Of a stretch of 64,000 bases of DNA, positions 25,068 through 37,190 are shown piece after piece; position 1 is the first letter of the stretch; every line of letters starts with the position of its first letter. The position numbers and the translations under genes are program-made. The notes under the pieces are model-generated. The model made no database searches and was not told the DNA's origin. It saw nothing but the letters and a program-made list of their open reading frames with translations. Origin of the DNA: Cucumis sativus (lineage: Eukaryota; Streptophyta; Magnoliopsida; Cucurbitales; Cucurbitaceae); assembly GCF_000004075.3 (NCBI RefSeq), contig NC_026660.2, positions 30,321,498 through 30,385,497 on the forward strand. The letters are read 5' to 3'.

Positions 25068-26040
25068 GGTTTTATTTATTTATTTACATATTTTCAAAAA
25101 AGTTTGTTTTCATTTGGTTGAATTATTTCATTTGTGTTGGATTTGAAAGAAATTTCTTTTAGAATTTAAAAGTGATAATAAATAAATTGAGTAATATTAT
25201 TAATGTAGGCCCCAAGTTGGGAAGATTAATTAAACTAATCAATTTTAATTATCCTAAATTTTAGTTCAAAAGTAAATGTCTCAATAGATTCTTTTAAAAA
25301 AAATCAACATTTTTTTAATATCGTTTGAATAACTTATATATCAAAATTAATAATTAATTAATTAAATCAATTTGATACATTAATAATATCAAACTTTGGC
25401 AGATTAAATCAATTTAAATCCTAAATTAATAATTGTTTCATTTAAAATTTTAAATTGTTATGTGTGAATTAATCAATTTAGATAATTTGTTAGGATTACA
25501 TTTGAAAATATCAATGCATTCAAGTGTAGACTTCAGTGTTATTATTACAATTGGCAATTAAATTGATCGTGTATGGACAATTTTTGAAGGAATTCTAAAT
25601 TGATTTGCTCATGAAATATTAGGGATTTAACATATACAATTAGCTTTCAAGCAATGTTTATTTAAACATAATGCATAAAAACAGAACAAATTATCTCAAC
25701 CAAGAAAACGTATGGTAATCTCTTCTCTAGGGGTAAACCAGTCTTTCTTGAAGATTACATCTCCTACTACAATACTAAAGAAAAATTAAAAGTGGTTTAG
25801 TTGCAAGCCAACTATTAAGTATCATACCAAGTAGTGGAAACTTGTATAGAAAGATTCATATTAAGAAAAACATTAGGCTTAAAAATGATCTGAACTTTAT
25901 AACAAAGAGAGACAACAGAAACATGAGATGGAAAATTTCATGGATTTTCTGCTGCCTAGAAAGAAAATGAAATTATTCTGTATCATTCTTTCTCAAAGAA
26001 ATGGTCAACAACAGATGCAATAGACCAAAAACCCATCAGA
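25068..26040. other. Intergenic, AT-rich
   Basis: LBD 3' flank followed by spacer with TAATTAATTAATTAA-type runs. No gene is recognised. Confidence 0.5.
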
Positions 26041-28372
26041 AGCTTTGGCTTAAATCAGCTTAACAACAATCTCGTCACAGCTGAACAACCAACCAAAATC
26101 TAACAGCTCCGGCGATACCCTTGGCATCTGAAAAAAATCAAACAAACGGGTTAAAGGTTAAACCACAGGACATTAAGTTGGAAAAGAGCTAAAATGCTCT
26201 CAACAATACTACTGCAGTGAATGTCCTATGACATTCAAAATTTGATGATGAATAACGAGAAAGAGATGTATGAATGAGACATTTTAAAACAACAAAATAA
26301 AGCATAACACCTGTGTGTATAGACCTGTGCGAGGTACTGTCTTATGAGATATCAACCTCAGGCACTCACACATTCCATGCCTTGCCTAAAGGAAGAAGAT
26401 CAAGAAAACTGAAAGGAATCAACTTCATGATCACCAATGAGTTGACAGCAATAAAAGGGCAATGGGCAATGTGTGTGTGTTTTTCTTCATTGTAGGCAAA
26501 CTGCTTTCATTGAGAAAAAATTAAAAAGAGCAACGTTTGTATGTAGATAAGACCTATATTATATTACAAAGAACCAAGTTTTCATTGAGAAAAAAATGGA
26601 AAATACACGGGCATTAAAAAAAACAGGTCGACGAAAAGGAGGCCAATCAAGTATGTATAACAATACATAATGTACAATTACAACACCGAGAGAAATAAAG
26701 AACCTAGCAATAGCATGCAGCCCAAGAGAACGTTTGTACATGTGTAGAGCCACTAACTTTCAAAGTTCATCCAAGTGATCATCTCATAATCAAAAGGGTT
26801 CCATGAAGCTCTAATTGATATACCACTGTTTTTAAACCCCACGAGACAAACTTCTCATCGTGAAGCTCTAATATCACAGTGAACTGAATTATATGTAGTG
26901 CGGCTGGCACTACAATGAAATTTTACAGAACCAATACTGTAGCATGAACAAACAATTATAAATGTCATTAACTTAGGTGAATAGAGTTAACAACTTGACA
27001 GCCTAGTTGGGGCTGAGCTTGCAGCTGAAAAGGATGAATATGAAAAGAGTTGCACTAATTGTAGTAATTTAATTCCTAGGTAGATGACCTCTTAATTAGT
27101 CATTGAGACTATGTCTCTTTTTTTCCCACTAGGCCAACCCATGATAGTTTAAAGTGCAAAGAATCAGCAATAGCAAATTAAAAAGTACAAATCCTAGATA
27201 AGCCATCAATATGAGAAATCATAATCATTCAAAACAAAAATACAAGTTGAACTAGCATTACCCGGTAAGCTATCGTGGCCATAAACACTTGCAACCTATA
27301 GTCATTAACCTATCTTTAAAACTAAAGATTGACAGACAAATACACAGTTAAACATCCAAATTTTCGTAAAGAGCGATGTAGTTTCTCAATACAATGAGAG
27401 AATAGAAGAAATTTATGACAGTGGATTTACACTAAGCTAAGAACATAACAAATATCATGGAAGTTGGAACCGTATGATATCTTCACCAACAGTTCTCTGT
27501 TTCATCATATTGCCCCCTCCCCCTCCCTCTCCTCCCTCCCGAAGATAATGTTTTTTTGCCCATTTATAATTTGATTTGTAAAGGGCATTATCCAGAAAAA
27601 GGTAAACTTTTTCCTATGGGAGCTATCAAACAGAGCCATTAATACACTTAAAATGCTTCAAATAAGATTGCCCATATGATTCTGTCGCCACATTGGTGTT
27701 CTATGAACTATGTGGAAACGGCAATCTAAATCTCAAAGTCACCTTTTGGTATCTTGTACATTTGCAAGATCCTTTTGGAACCACGTTGTCTCTACGTTCA
27801 ATTGATAAGCAGTCCTCCCAGAAGACCCTAATCTCCTCCTCTCATACAACCCCTACAAAAAGGAGAAAATGATTATTTGAAATAGTTCTATGAGAATACT
27901 TTCAAGATAAAATAAATCCCCCCTATAGATTTTTTTACTCTTTAGTTAATACGGTTGCCACTTAGTATAAATGTTCCCCTTATTTCACCATATAGCTTGC
28001 TTCTTCCCAATTGGAAAAGTCTTCAGTAACTCCTCTTTTTGGAATCTCCTTTCTCTTGCAAGATGATACCATCTATCAAAATTCTTTTTTTACAGAAAGA
28101 TAAGTGCCAAAACTACCATCCAACCCAGAAACATGGACGACCCAAAAGACATGGAATCGAAATGAAAACCTAAATCTGAATGTTTATGAAACTGTAGCAA
28201 ATATATATGTATGAACGTCATTTCAGATGATTTCACATGATTATAACTAAAGTGTGAAAGAACGGGAGAGAGAATAACCTGTAGAAATCCATTCCGATTG
28301 CGAAAGAAGAATCGGCAAACCGCCGGCGGCGGCGCTGGAAAGGCATCGCTCTTCTCGCTTCTTTGTTCCCAA
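26040..28372 (-). other. Possible spliced minus-strand transcript of unknown function
   Basis: A CpG- and GC-rich patch (28270-28370) has a good donor on the minus strand (CTACAG/GTTATT at 28280). A second piece with AG and GT borders (about 27855-27735) has one frame open throughout that joins it in phase, giving RNRNGFLQGLYERRRLG and AYQLNVETTWFQKDLANVQD. A third possible exon starts at about 26128 (TTTTTTTCAG/ATGCC) and reaches stops quickly. The joined frame has no ATG before the second exon. A well-placed ATG (MPFQRRRRRFADSSF) is in another frame and stops in exon 2. It may be a non-coding RNA, a small-protein gene with a missed start, or a relic. I do not recognise it. Confidence 0.3.
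27513..27540 (-). repeat. G-quadruplex motif (C/T-rich tract on plus strand)
   Basis: The minus strand has five G-tracts of three to five bases: GGG-A-GGG-AGGAGA-GGG-A-GGGGG-A-GGGGG. It lies inside the possible transcript above, on its sense strand. Confidence 0.8.
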
Positions 28373-28579
28373 ATGTTAAGATTAAATACGGCCTTACAAA
28401 AAAGGTTAAAGTATCATTTTTTTCCCTTTTAGTTTAGCTTTGAGTCCGCAAAATGACATAGGGGTGTTTTTCATATCTAATGTTACCTAAAGATGACCAA
28501 ATATATAATATAGAAGAAAAAAAATGGTCAAAATTTTGTAAATAATTTGGAGGGTAAAAAGTATAACAAAATGTCAAAA

Positions 28580-29410
28580 TATTAGGATTTCTGTATATGG
28601 GTGATTTGTATGATATGAATCATAATTTGAAGATTATGTGCAATTGAGGGTAGTTGTGGCCAGTTGATCAATATCAATATTGTGTACCCTTTTGCAATAT
28701 GCTTTGTTATTATTTGATTATAAGCCTATGAAGAATTTGGGTCCTAAATCTTGTTTAGTTTCTGCGAAAGTTGAAACAATTGTCATGGTAGTTTAATGTT
28801 CTAGCCATTCATTAAAATTTCTACCTTGGCTTGCACTGACAAGTGAGAACCCAATAATGGAGCATGTGCAATATCATTTATGTTTCTTTATTCTTGTCTT
28901 CCACTTTGATTGGGAAATCATTGGCCAGAATGGAGGTTGGAGTGCAACCCCTTGGAAATCACTAAAGATTAACAAGTTTTCTTTATGAGTTTTTGTGCAT
29001 TTCCTTGATTATGATCTTTCTTTCTATAAATATTCACGTGTTGCAGTTCAAATCATCTTAGAAGACTCCAGCATATTAACTTCCATTGTTGGAGCATCTA
29101 TACATCTCTATGTTTTCATATGATGTACTGGAAATTAAACTTTGAAAACCGTTGGACGACGTTGTTGCCTTTTTCTGAAATCGTTGAAACTGTTCAAGAA
29201 CCGTGTCGGAGACGATGAATGGTGAGTAACGAGATGGACTAAGTTACGTATTGCAAGTGGCCTAACTAACATAGGAGTGCAACGATGGCTGATAATTTAG
29301 AATCTCTCGACTTGTACCAATGTTTCAGTTTAAACTTGGCCGAAGACTTGGAAAAAGAATGTGCTAAAAGAAGGGTCAAAGTTAACTAACATTATCATGA
29401 AAATTAATCT
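28580..29410 (+). pseudogene. Decayed F-box/LRR copy (psi-2), both exons
   Basis: At 28595-28690 the sequence follows exon 1 of the intact genes (GATATGAATCATAATTTGAAG, then AGTTGTGGCCAGTTGATC), with an in-frame stop. At 29042-29400 it follows exon 2: TTGCAG acceptor, TTCAAATCATCTTAGAAGACTC, CTTCCATTGTTGGAGCATCT, TTGGACGACGTTGTTGCC, TCTCGACTTGTACCAATG. Many stops and shifts and a missing middle show it cannot make the protein. The exon order and the acceptor are kept, so it arose by DNA duplication and not through a spliced RNA. Confidence 0.75.
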
Positions 29411-30900
29411 GTGGCTTTTTAATGCAAAGTTTGTGAATACAAATGGTTGAGTTTACCTTCTATTTTTTTCCCCTCCATAATAAATATTGAATGAAATAAT
29501 TGTTTGATGTTAGGATTCAAATAGAAATGATTTTAAATTACTTTTTGTCTAAAAATTTAAATAAATTGAAACCACTTTAATTAATTAAATTTTGATAAAG
29601 TGAGTTATTTTAGTGTTTTACTCTCAACCAAAATTGTATTAGTCTAAAAATCACAATCGTTTGTCAAAATGTACCATTGATCGTGGTTATAAATTTATAA
29701 TTAATAGTCAAACGAAACTATCTTTATCAGTGACAATGTCCTTATCCTTACTATCTCTATTTTACTGTATTAAATGTGACTTAAATAGAGAATCTTTTTG
29801 GAGACTCTTGTTAAATTTTAAATTTATAATATTATCATACATTTTAAAATAAATATTAATTATAGTTTAAATTTAGAAAGAAAAAGAAAAAAACCATTTA
29901 TATTCAATGAGTTTTTGTAAATAAAATATATTAGTTATATTATTTTATAATTGATTTATTATTTATTTAATATGAAGAATAAAATCAATATTAACTATTT
30001 ATTATCTTTTCAAATTCTTACCTCTATTTTAGAATAAAAATGGTTTTCATCTCTTTATTTCAATAATTTAATTTTTAAAAAAGTTATAAATTTATTTTAA
30101 TTAATGTTTTCAAATTCTTACCTTCCTTGATAGACTTTGTAACGTTTTATTTTCTACAACTACGTATAAAGACACATTTTCAACCATTTTCTTACAAATA
30201 TTTGCATTTCTTCCTATTCATATATTGATTTTCTTTTCTTTTTACTCCCTGCATGTGTTTTCCGTTTTATGGCAAAGGTATGTATTTTTTTCCTTATAAT
30301 AATCTATAATGTTATATAATATTGATGAATTCAATAATCCTCACCAGTCATCTTTTGCTTTACCATCGTGTTAGCAATATATATTTTACGTGTTACAATA
30401 ATAAGTTAATACTTGATGATTTGAGAAAAATAGTTGAAGATATACACATAAGAGAATAGAAAAATTATATGATGTCGTTTGTGACTTTAAGCCCAAAAAT
30501 GCTTTGAGTTATATCGGAGAGAAACTTTTTTCATGGTAACGATAAAAAAAACTCTTATATACTAAAAAAACCTACTCTTAGTAAGATATTATTTTGTTTA
30601 GTAATATTTAAATATAGAAAATCAACAATATAATCTTTACATGGACACACGTTAATATTTTCCAATATAAAAAGTTGGCGTTTGGAAATTCAAAATTATC
30701 GTATATTTTAATAAAAAGCTACTTTTTCTTCTTAATTAATTACCTGATAGAAGTAGAGGAATTAGATTATATTCCACAAATGAAAGAATTAAAAATAAAT
30801 TAAGTTGAAGGGAAGGAGTGGAATAAATTGGAGTTGTATAAATTTGAAACCCTCTTGTTTGGAAAAACAAATCACAAAGCATTCTATAAGTAATAGAGAA
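29411..30900. other. Intergenic, AT-rich
   Basis: No gene or clear repeat family. The last 250 bp are the probable cystatin promoter (TATAAAAA near 30666). A (GAAA)n run at 30920-30935 lies in its leader. Confidence 0.5.
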
Positions 30901-30943
30901 TTAATTTGTGTGCGTATTGAAAGAAAGAAAGAAAGGTAGGAAA

Positions 30944-31234
30944 ATGTCTTCTTCAGAAATTGGAGGTTATGTTCCATGTAAGGATCCAAATGATCCACAC
31001 GTGAAAGATATAGCAGAATGGGCAGTAGCAGAATACAACAAATCACAAGGTCATCACTTGACCCTTGTTAGTATATTGAAGTGCGAGTCGCAAGTGGTGG
31101 CTGGAGTCAATTGGCGTCTTGTGTTGAAGTGTAAGGATGAAAACAATGGTGAGGGAAACTATGAGACTGTTGTGTGGGAGAAGATATGGGAGAATTTCAG
31201 GCAGCTCATTACCTTTGATCATCTCTTGACATGA
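30944..31234 (+). CDS. Phytocystatin (cysteine protease inhibitor)
   Basis: Small inhibitor of papain-type proteases, 96 residues, one exon. It has the family's three contact sites: N-terminal GG (7-8, EIGGYVPC), the central loop QVVAG (reactive site QxVxG), and a C-terminal Trp (VVWEKIW). The phytocystatin helix motif appears as DIAEWAVAEYNK. No signal peptide is visible, so it is probably cytosolic or found in phloem sap. I start at ATG 30944 in MSSSEIGG; the frame is open further upstream but without an earlier in-frame ATG. Lack of a signal peptide and the added cysteines (Cys in VPCKDP and LKCES) set it apart from secreted cystatins. Confidence 0.92.
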   Translation: MSSSEIGGYVPCKDPNDPHVKDIAEWAVAEYNKSQGHHLTLVSILKCESQVVAGVNWRLVLKCKDENNGEGNYETVVWEKIWENFRQLITFDHLLT

Positions 31235-33073
31235 AGGAACCAGATGACTTAGCTTCCCTATCTAAACTTAATATCGCTTTTATGCATATGTATGTTATAC
31301 ATATAAATAATGAGATTATAAAATAAACTAATATCCAATCATACATATATACTTTGTATTTTCTATTTAATGTATCTGATATTTCCATGTCTTATCTTTT
31401 ATTTTATAATAATTACATCTCGTATGATATGATATGAGAGCACGATGCCTTAGCAGAAGAAGTTGTGTGTCATCCACAAAATTCAACTTAAAAGCTGAGA
31501 AATGAAAAATAAAGCCAACTTAATAAAGAAATGTCGAAAGTATGAGAGTTCTGATAAATATGATATATACTAAATGATAATTACTTTCATATCTAAATTC
31601 TATATTTTATGTTTGGTATATTATTCAACTGATATATACCAAAAATAAAGTAAAGTGTATTTATATGACTGATATATTATGAATAAAGTAAGTATATCAA
31701 ACATATCTTTGATAACCATGTATAAAATCAAAGAAATTAATCCTTTGATTTCAGAGAAGCACAAAATTGGGGTAAAAATGCAACAGATTGTGGAATATAG
31801 AGGAGGATGAAAATATTGCTTTTTTCCTTAAGATTTGCTCGGCTAGACATTGAAGAAGCCTCATTCCGAGTATTACAACAAAATTTAAGTTATTTGCACT
31901 ACAAATGAGAAGATTGAAAAGGCCTTTCTTGATCACTCTAAAATTAAAGTCGAAATTAGTATATATATATATGTAATTCACATAATTTCATGTCAAGTTG
32001 AGCTATTTGATCATGATTGCAGAAAGTGAAACACACCCAAATATGAATATCATTATAAAAAAAAGACATAGTAAAAACATCGTTAATTTTATGTAAGGCT
32101 AATTGACCATTATTTATATTCTAGGGTTCATCCATAGCTAGTAACCAAATAGTTTCTCAAATAATTAATTCAGGAGAATAAAGTTGAGAATTTTTTAGTG
32201 AAATTAGATCACATCAGAAGAGATATATGCCAAAGTAATTTTATCCTTTCAACTAAGCATGGTGTGCTTGAAAAAGTTTATTTTTTTATTTTTTATCAGC
32301 TCACCCTAAAAATGAAATATACGTTCTTCAACTAAAAACCAAAGCTTCAAATACGTAGAGTACATATTACAGCTCAAACAAAAAGTTATTATAACAATAT
32401 TACGTGTGATCGATCATCTCTTTTCAACATTTGCATCTAAGCCATGGGTCTTCGTGTGTTGGTTGCAGTTGGGTTAAAAAAGCAGGCTTTTTAAATATAT
32501 CTAATCCAACTATCCAGCTAATAAGTTTCTTCAAACTCAAAGTAACTTTTATTAAATAATACTAAGAGATATTCTTCCTCATCTTCAAAACTAAACCACC
32601 TCAATGGCCTATCTTAGTGACGTCTTTTTTGTAAATTTTCGTGCAGCACCATGGCTAAAGCAGGCTTGAAGGCAAACGAAGAAATTAAAAAACTCGCAAC
32701 CAACAAAATAGAGAATTTTTTTTAACTCCAAAATAAACTTCTTTAGTCTTATAGAGGAGGGAACGAGGAGGTATTTATATAAATTCAAGGAAGATGAAAG
32801 ATTAGAGATTTCAAAAGATTTCATTATGATGTTTTAACTTTCATCGGATAGCATTGTTCCGCACTATTTCCCAAAACTCCATATTCTTCCTTTTCCAATG
32901 CAGCTTATCAATGCCATCATTTACTGCGATTTCATGCCCAAACCCCTAATCTCCATTTCAAAATTCTTCTCACAAATGCTATATATATATATACACACAC
33001 ACACTCGTCATGTAGCCCTTCCGTATTAGTATATTTTCATTAGTCCATTCCTAATCTCATTGAATCGGCTTCC
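31235..33073. other. Intergenic with F-box gene leader at the right end
   Basis: Mostly AT-rich spacer. At 32576-32605 there is a block (CCTCATCTTCAAAACTAAAC and on) repeated at 36419-36447 inside psi-C. At 32918-33000 lies the shared F-box leader block, ending in (TA)n(CA)n at 32980-33004. No gene is supported. Confidence 0.55.
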
Positions 33074-34049
33074 ATGATTCAGAAGCGGGAAGTCCCAGCG
33101 AGAAATTGGCTTGAACTGCCTGCAGAAGTAATCTTTGTGATTCTGCACAAGTTAGGCGCTATTGAAATACTAACCACGGCTCAAAATGTTTGCTCTTTGT
33201 GGTATAAGATCTGCAAGGATCCTTTTTTGTGGCGTGTGATCGATATGCACAATTCTGGTGATTTGAATAGTTTTGATCATTTGGAGATTATGTGCAAGCA
33301 CGCTGTCGATCGTTCTTGTGGTCAGTTGGTCGAGATCAACATTGAGCATTTTGGCTCCGATGAGTTGCTCCTATACATCGCTAACAGGTATCCTTTGCGT
33401 CATGAACTTGTGGTTTTAATTCTATTTTTTCGAATCACAGATTGTCCATTTTTCATACATATTTTTTGGTTCTTTTTTACAAGTTTTTTCTGATGTTCTG
33501 TCTGTGTTGATCATGAGTCGTTATATATTTATTGTTGCCAGTTCAAAACAAGTTAGAAGACTTCGGCTTATGGGATACAGCCTTTACTTCACAAAGGAGG
33601 TATTGGGTGTAGCAGTTTCGGAACTTCCATTGTTGGAGCATCTTGAAATTCAATCATTCATTATTGGACTTGATCCGGAAACATTGAGAACTATTGGACG
33701 ATGTTGTCATTTATTGAAATCACTGAAACTGAAAGAACTATGTTATATAGGATTTATTTCGAGTTCTGATGAAGATGCACTTGCTATTGCTGAAACTATG
33801 CCCAATTTACATCACCTAGAAATTGTGGGCAATAGCATAACTAACTTTGGTTTGCATGCCCTTCTTGATAGCTGTTCTGGCTTACAATCTCTTGACTTAC
33901 GCAAGTGCATGTATTTAGATTTTGACGAACACTTGAAAAAAAAATGTTATCAAAGGATCAAAACTTTGCGTCTGCCTTACGAACCTGTTGACGGAAGTAC
34001 CTTCCAATGGTTAACCTCCGGTTTCCCCTATAATCTACCATTTCCATGA
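33074..34049 (+). CDS. F-box/LRR protein, SKIP19/FBL type (copy A)
   Basis: Predicted substrate receptor of an SCF ubiquitin ligase: the F-box binds SKP1 and the LRRs choose the target, which is unknown. Two exons: 33074-33387 (F-box) and 33542-34049 (LRRs), joined in phase 2 inside an Arg/Ser codon, 273 residues. The F-box is at about 11-55 (NWLELPAEVIFVILHKLG, VCSLWYKICKDPFLWRVI). LRRs carry LPLLEHLEIQSF, TIGRCCHLLKSLKL, MPNLHHLEIVG and CSGLQSLDLRKC. The length and the single intron equal those of its relatives downstream. Unlike copies D and E it ends soon after the last LRR and lacks the acidic tail. The start is the first ATG; it aligns with MIRKREAPARNW of copy B. Confidence 0.88.
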
Positions 34050-34069
34050 TTTCTCTGATCTCGATGAAG

Positions 34070-34400
34070 ATTTTGGTGTGTTTTATTTTTCTTGGGGGCA
34101 ATTTTTTTGTGGTTGATGCGATGAAGTTATTTTGTTAGAAAGGTGGAAATTTGGACACATTTTTGTTAGCTTTGAGTGCTATGTGGCCGAGAATTATTGA
34201 TATATATTATATGTATTATCATGTTGCTATTGATATGATGTGTGCACATCAGCAAATACTCTTAACTCCAATGGTAAGAAGTGGTTATATTTTCGAATTC
34301 TTTATTTTGGTAGTTTCAGAAATTATGAACTCGGTTATCAAAGTTCCTTTTATCCAACTATATATAATAAAATAAAACAAACGTTTCGATATCCGTCACC
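34070..34400 (+). repeat. 3' flank repeat shared by F-box copies A, B and C
   Basis: A downstream block (TGGTTGATGCGATGAAGTTA, TTAGCTTTGAGTGCTATGTG, CATCAGCAAA) recurs after copy B (about 35640-35860) and after copy C (about 36790-36990). The duplicated unit therefore included 3' flanks and was not just the coding part. Confidence 0.8.
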
Positions 34401-34620
34401 AAATAATTTAACTTCGAACGGATAGCGTGTTCGGCACTATTTCCCAACACTCCATATTCTTCGTTCTCCAATGCAGATAATCAATGCCATCATTTACTGC
34501 GATTTGATGCCTAAACCCTAATCTCCATTTCAAAGTTCTCACAAATGCTACATATATGTATACACACGTCATTCAGTCCTTCCGTTTTAGTATATTTTCA
34601 TTTAGACCAATACTAATCTC

Positions 34621-35530
34621 ATGGAATTGGCGTCCATGATCCGGAAGCGGGAAGCCCCAGCGAGGAATTGGCTTGAACTGCCTGCAGAAGTACTCCTTGT
34701 GATTCTGCAGAAGTTAGGGGCTGTTGAAATACTAACCACCGCTCAAAATGTCTGTTCTTTGTTGTATAAGATCTGCAAGGATCCTTTCTTGTGGCGTGTC
34801 ATCAATTTCGACTATTGGAATCGTGTGCACAATTTCGAAGATTGGAATCGTTTGTTTTATTGGAAAAATGTGTGCAAGCGGGCTGTTGATCGTGGTTGTG
34901 ATCGGTCGACATGAATATTGAGCATTTTGGCTCTGATGAGTTGCTCCGATACATCGCTATCAGGTAACCATTGCCTGTGCGTCATGAACTTGTGGTTTTA
35001 AGTTAGTTTTGAAATCACAGATAGTCTATTTTATACATGTTTCTTAGTTATATTTTATAAATTTTATCTAATTTTCTGTCTTTGTTGATCATGAGTTACG
35101 TACACATTTACTTATCCAGTTCAAATCAAGTTAGAAAACGTCGGGTTACAGTAAACAAATGATGGATTGAGAGCAGCAGTTTGGGATCTTCCATTGTTGG
35201 AGCATCTTGAAAATTGAATCATTACAAATTGGACTTGAACCCAAAACTTTGAGAACTATTGGACGATGTTGCCATTTACTGAAATCGCTTAAACTAAGAG
35301 AGGCAGCTATTGCGACCTTTGAAGTGCCGCTTGCTATTGCTAAACATATGCCCAAGTTACATCATCTTGAAATTGTGGGCATTTGCATAACCAACCTTGG
35401 TTTGCATGCCCTTCTTGTTAGATGTTCTGATTTACAATCTCTTGACTTAAGCGAGAGTTGGCTTATGGATTTTGACGAACACTTGAAAGAAAATGTGAAA
35501 GGCTCAAAACTTTTGCGTCAAATCGGTTGA
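34621..35530 (+). pseudogene. F-box/LRR copy B, broken
   Basis: Close relative of copy A with the same layout: exon 1 34621-34963, exon 2 from 35120. It starts MELASMIRKREAPARNWLEL. Compared with A, a 4-bp loss near 34900 shifts the frame and brings a stop at 34912. Exon 2 has a stop after 14 codons (near 35158) where about 15 bp are missing, and one extra base near 35212 before the LRRs resume (SLQIGLEPKTLRTIGRCC). Splice sites (CAG/GTAACC and TATCCAG/TTC) are still consensus. A truncated F-box-only protein of 97 residues could be made, but the multiple faults argue for a pseudogene. Confidence 0.82.
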
Positions 35531-36044
35531 AGTAATTACGCTCCAATGTGTTCCCACCAGTTTCCTCTAGAATTTACCATTCCCATGATTTCTCTGGTCT
35601 CGCGATTATTATCTCGACGATGTTCTTGATATGATATATTTTTATTTGGGGCATTTTTTATGGTTGGTACGGTGAAGTTATTTTGTTAGAAAGGTGGAAA
35701 TTGGTATGCATGCTTTTTTGTTAGCTTTGAGTGCTATGTGGTCGAGAATTATTGATATATATTACGTACTGTCATGTTGTTGTTGATATTGATGTGCACA
35801 TGAGGGGATCAGCAAAAACTGTATTTTGGTATTTTCATAAATTATAAACTCGGTTACCAAAGTTCTTTTATTCAATTATGTTCAATTACAATTTTATGCA
35901 ATAAGTACGCCGTGTAAATATTGCTTTTTTAGAAGTGAAAAGGTTAAAATAACTGTGTTTTAAAAAATAAACATGAACAAATGTAGTAATTGATTTTTAG
36001 AAAATATATCACACTATTTATTGAAATTGCATAACAGAAATGCT

Positions 36045-36110
36045 AATGCTACCATAGCATTTTGATAATGCTACCATATCATTTTGATAATGCTACCATA
36101 GCATTTTGCA
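36045..36110. repeat. 22-bp tandem repeat, three copies
   Basis: The unit AATGCTACCATAGCATTTTG plus AT is repeated three times. A single related copy lies at about 37165-37190 in the equivalent place after psi-C, so the unit was present before the segment was duplicated and then grew at one site. Confidence 0.85.
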
Positions 36111-36249
36111 AATGGATAGAAAAACAAAGGAGTTTAATGGGGTTTTTTTTACGCATGGTCCTTTCCTTTTCAAGTGTTCAATCCAAATTTAACTCTCTTT
36201 TCAATAGTTAGATAAACTTTATAATTTGATTTTACAATTGGACAACTCA

Positions 36250-36770
36250 GTAATTTATTTCCATTTGATGACCAAACCCTAATTGATTGTCGTCTCCATT
36301 TCAAAATTTCACTCAAAACTCTCCCCAAAATTCACCATTGTCTATGATTCTGTTGAAGTTCGACATACGCGTTTGCATGGTAACTTAAGATTTGCAAAGA
36401 ACCTCACATGTGGCGTCTTCCTCATCTTCAAAACTAAACCACCTCAAACCCTAAACCCTTTATTGAAATGGGTGAAACTGTCAGTTTATTGTAGATCAGG
36501 ATTTATTTCGAGTTCTGATGAAGCGGCCCTTGCTATTGCTGAAACTATGACCAAGTTAGCTGACCTTGCAATTGTGGGCAATCGCCTAACTAGCTTTGGT
36601 TTGCATGCTCTTCTTGATAGTTGTTCTAACTTAAAAATCTCTTGACTTGCGCATGTGTTGTCATTTAGATTTTGAGGAAAACTTGAAAAAAAAAAGTGTC
36701 AAAAGGATCAAAACTTTGCGTCTGCCTGATCATTGGACTATGGGGATGGATTACGTGGGGAATTAACTAC
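36250..36770 (+). pseudogene. F-box/LRR copy C, chimeric remnant
   Basis: The leader block (CCAAACCCTAATTGATTGTC, CTCCATTTCAAAA) is kept. Exon 1 is reduced to a scrap matching the end of the F-box (AAGATTTGCAAAGAACCTC, ATGTGGCGTC at 36389-36417). It is followed directly by the 30-bp block also found at 32576 upstream of copy A. From 36497 the second half of exon 2 is readable (GFISSSDEAALAIAETM, LTSFGLHALLDSCSNLK), with a shift at about 36635. No start, intron or F-box remains in order. Confidence 0.8.
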
Positions 36771-36784
36771 CGATGCGTATCATG

Positions 36785-37190
36785 ACATGATCTTATGATT
36801 TATTTTGATTTGGGGCATTTTTTATGGTTGATACTTGATAAGATCATGAAGTTGTTTAGTTAGAAAAGGCGGAAATTGGGACATTTTTGTTAGCTTTGAG
36901 TGCTATGTGATCGAGAATTATCGATATATATTTTATGTATTATCATGTTCGTTATTGATACTGATGTGTGCACATCAGGATCAGCAAAAATCTCTAAGTA
37001 TGGTTATGAAAGTTATTTTATCCAATTATTATATTTAATTACAGTTTTAGGCTGAAAAAAGTTAAAATAATTGTTTTTTAAAGAAATAAACACAGAACAA
37101 ATGTATAGTAACTGATTTATAGAAAATTGATCACACTATTTATTGAAATTGCATGACAAAAATGCTAATGCTACCATAGGATTTGCTAAT
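36785..37190 (+). repeat. Duplicated 3' flank of copy C
   Basis: Same order as the flank of copy B (35640-36070): TTAGCTTTGAGTGCTATGTG, a CACATCAG segment, AATTACAGTTTTA, then CACACTATTTATTGAAATTG and ATGCTAATGCTACCATAG. The two flanks are clearly homologous over about 400 bp, with small gaps. Confidence 0.75.

Noticed and set aside
31751-31981. Minus-strand frame with LRKKAIFSSSSIFHNLLHFY
   Set aside because: Short, no recognisable family, no supporting gene structure.
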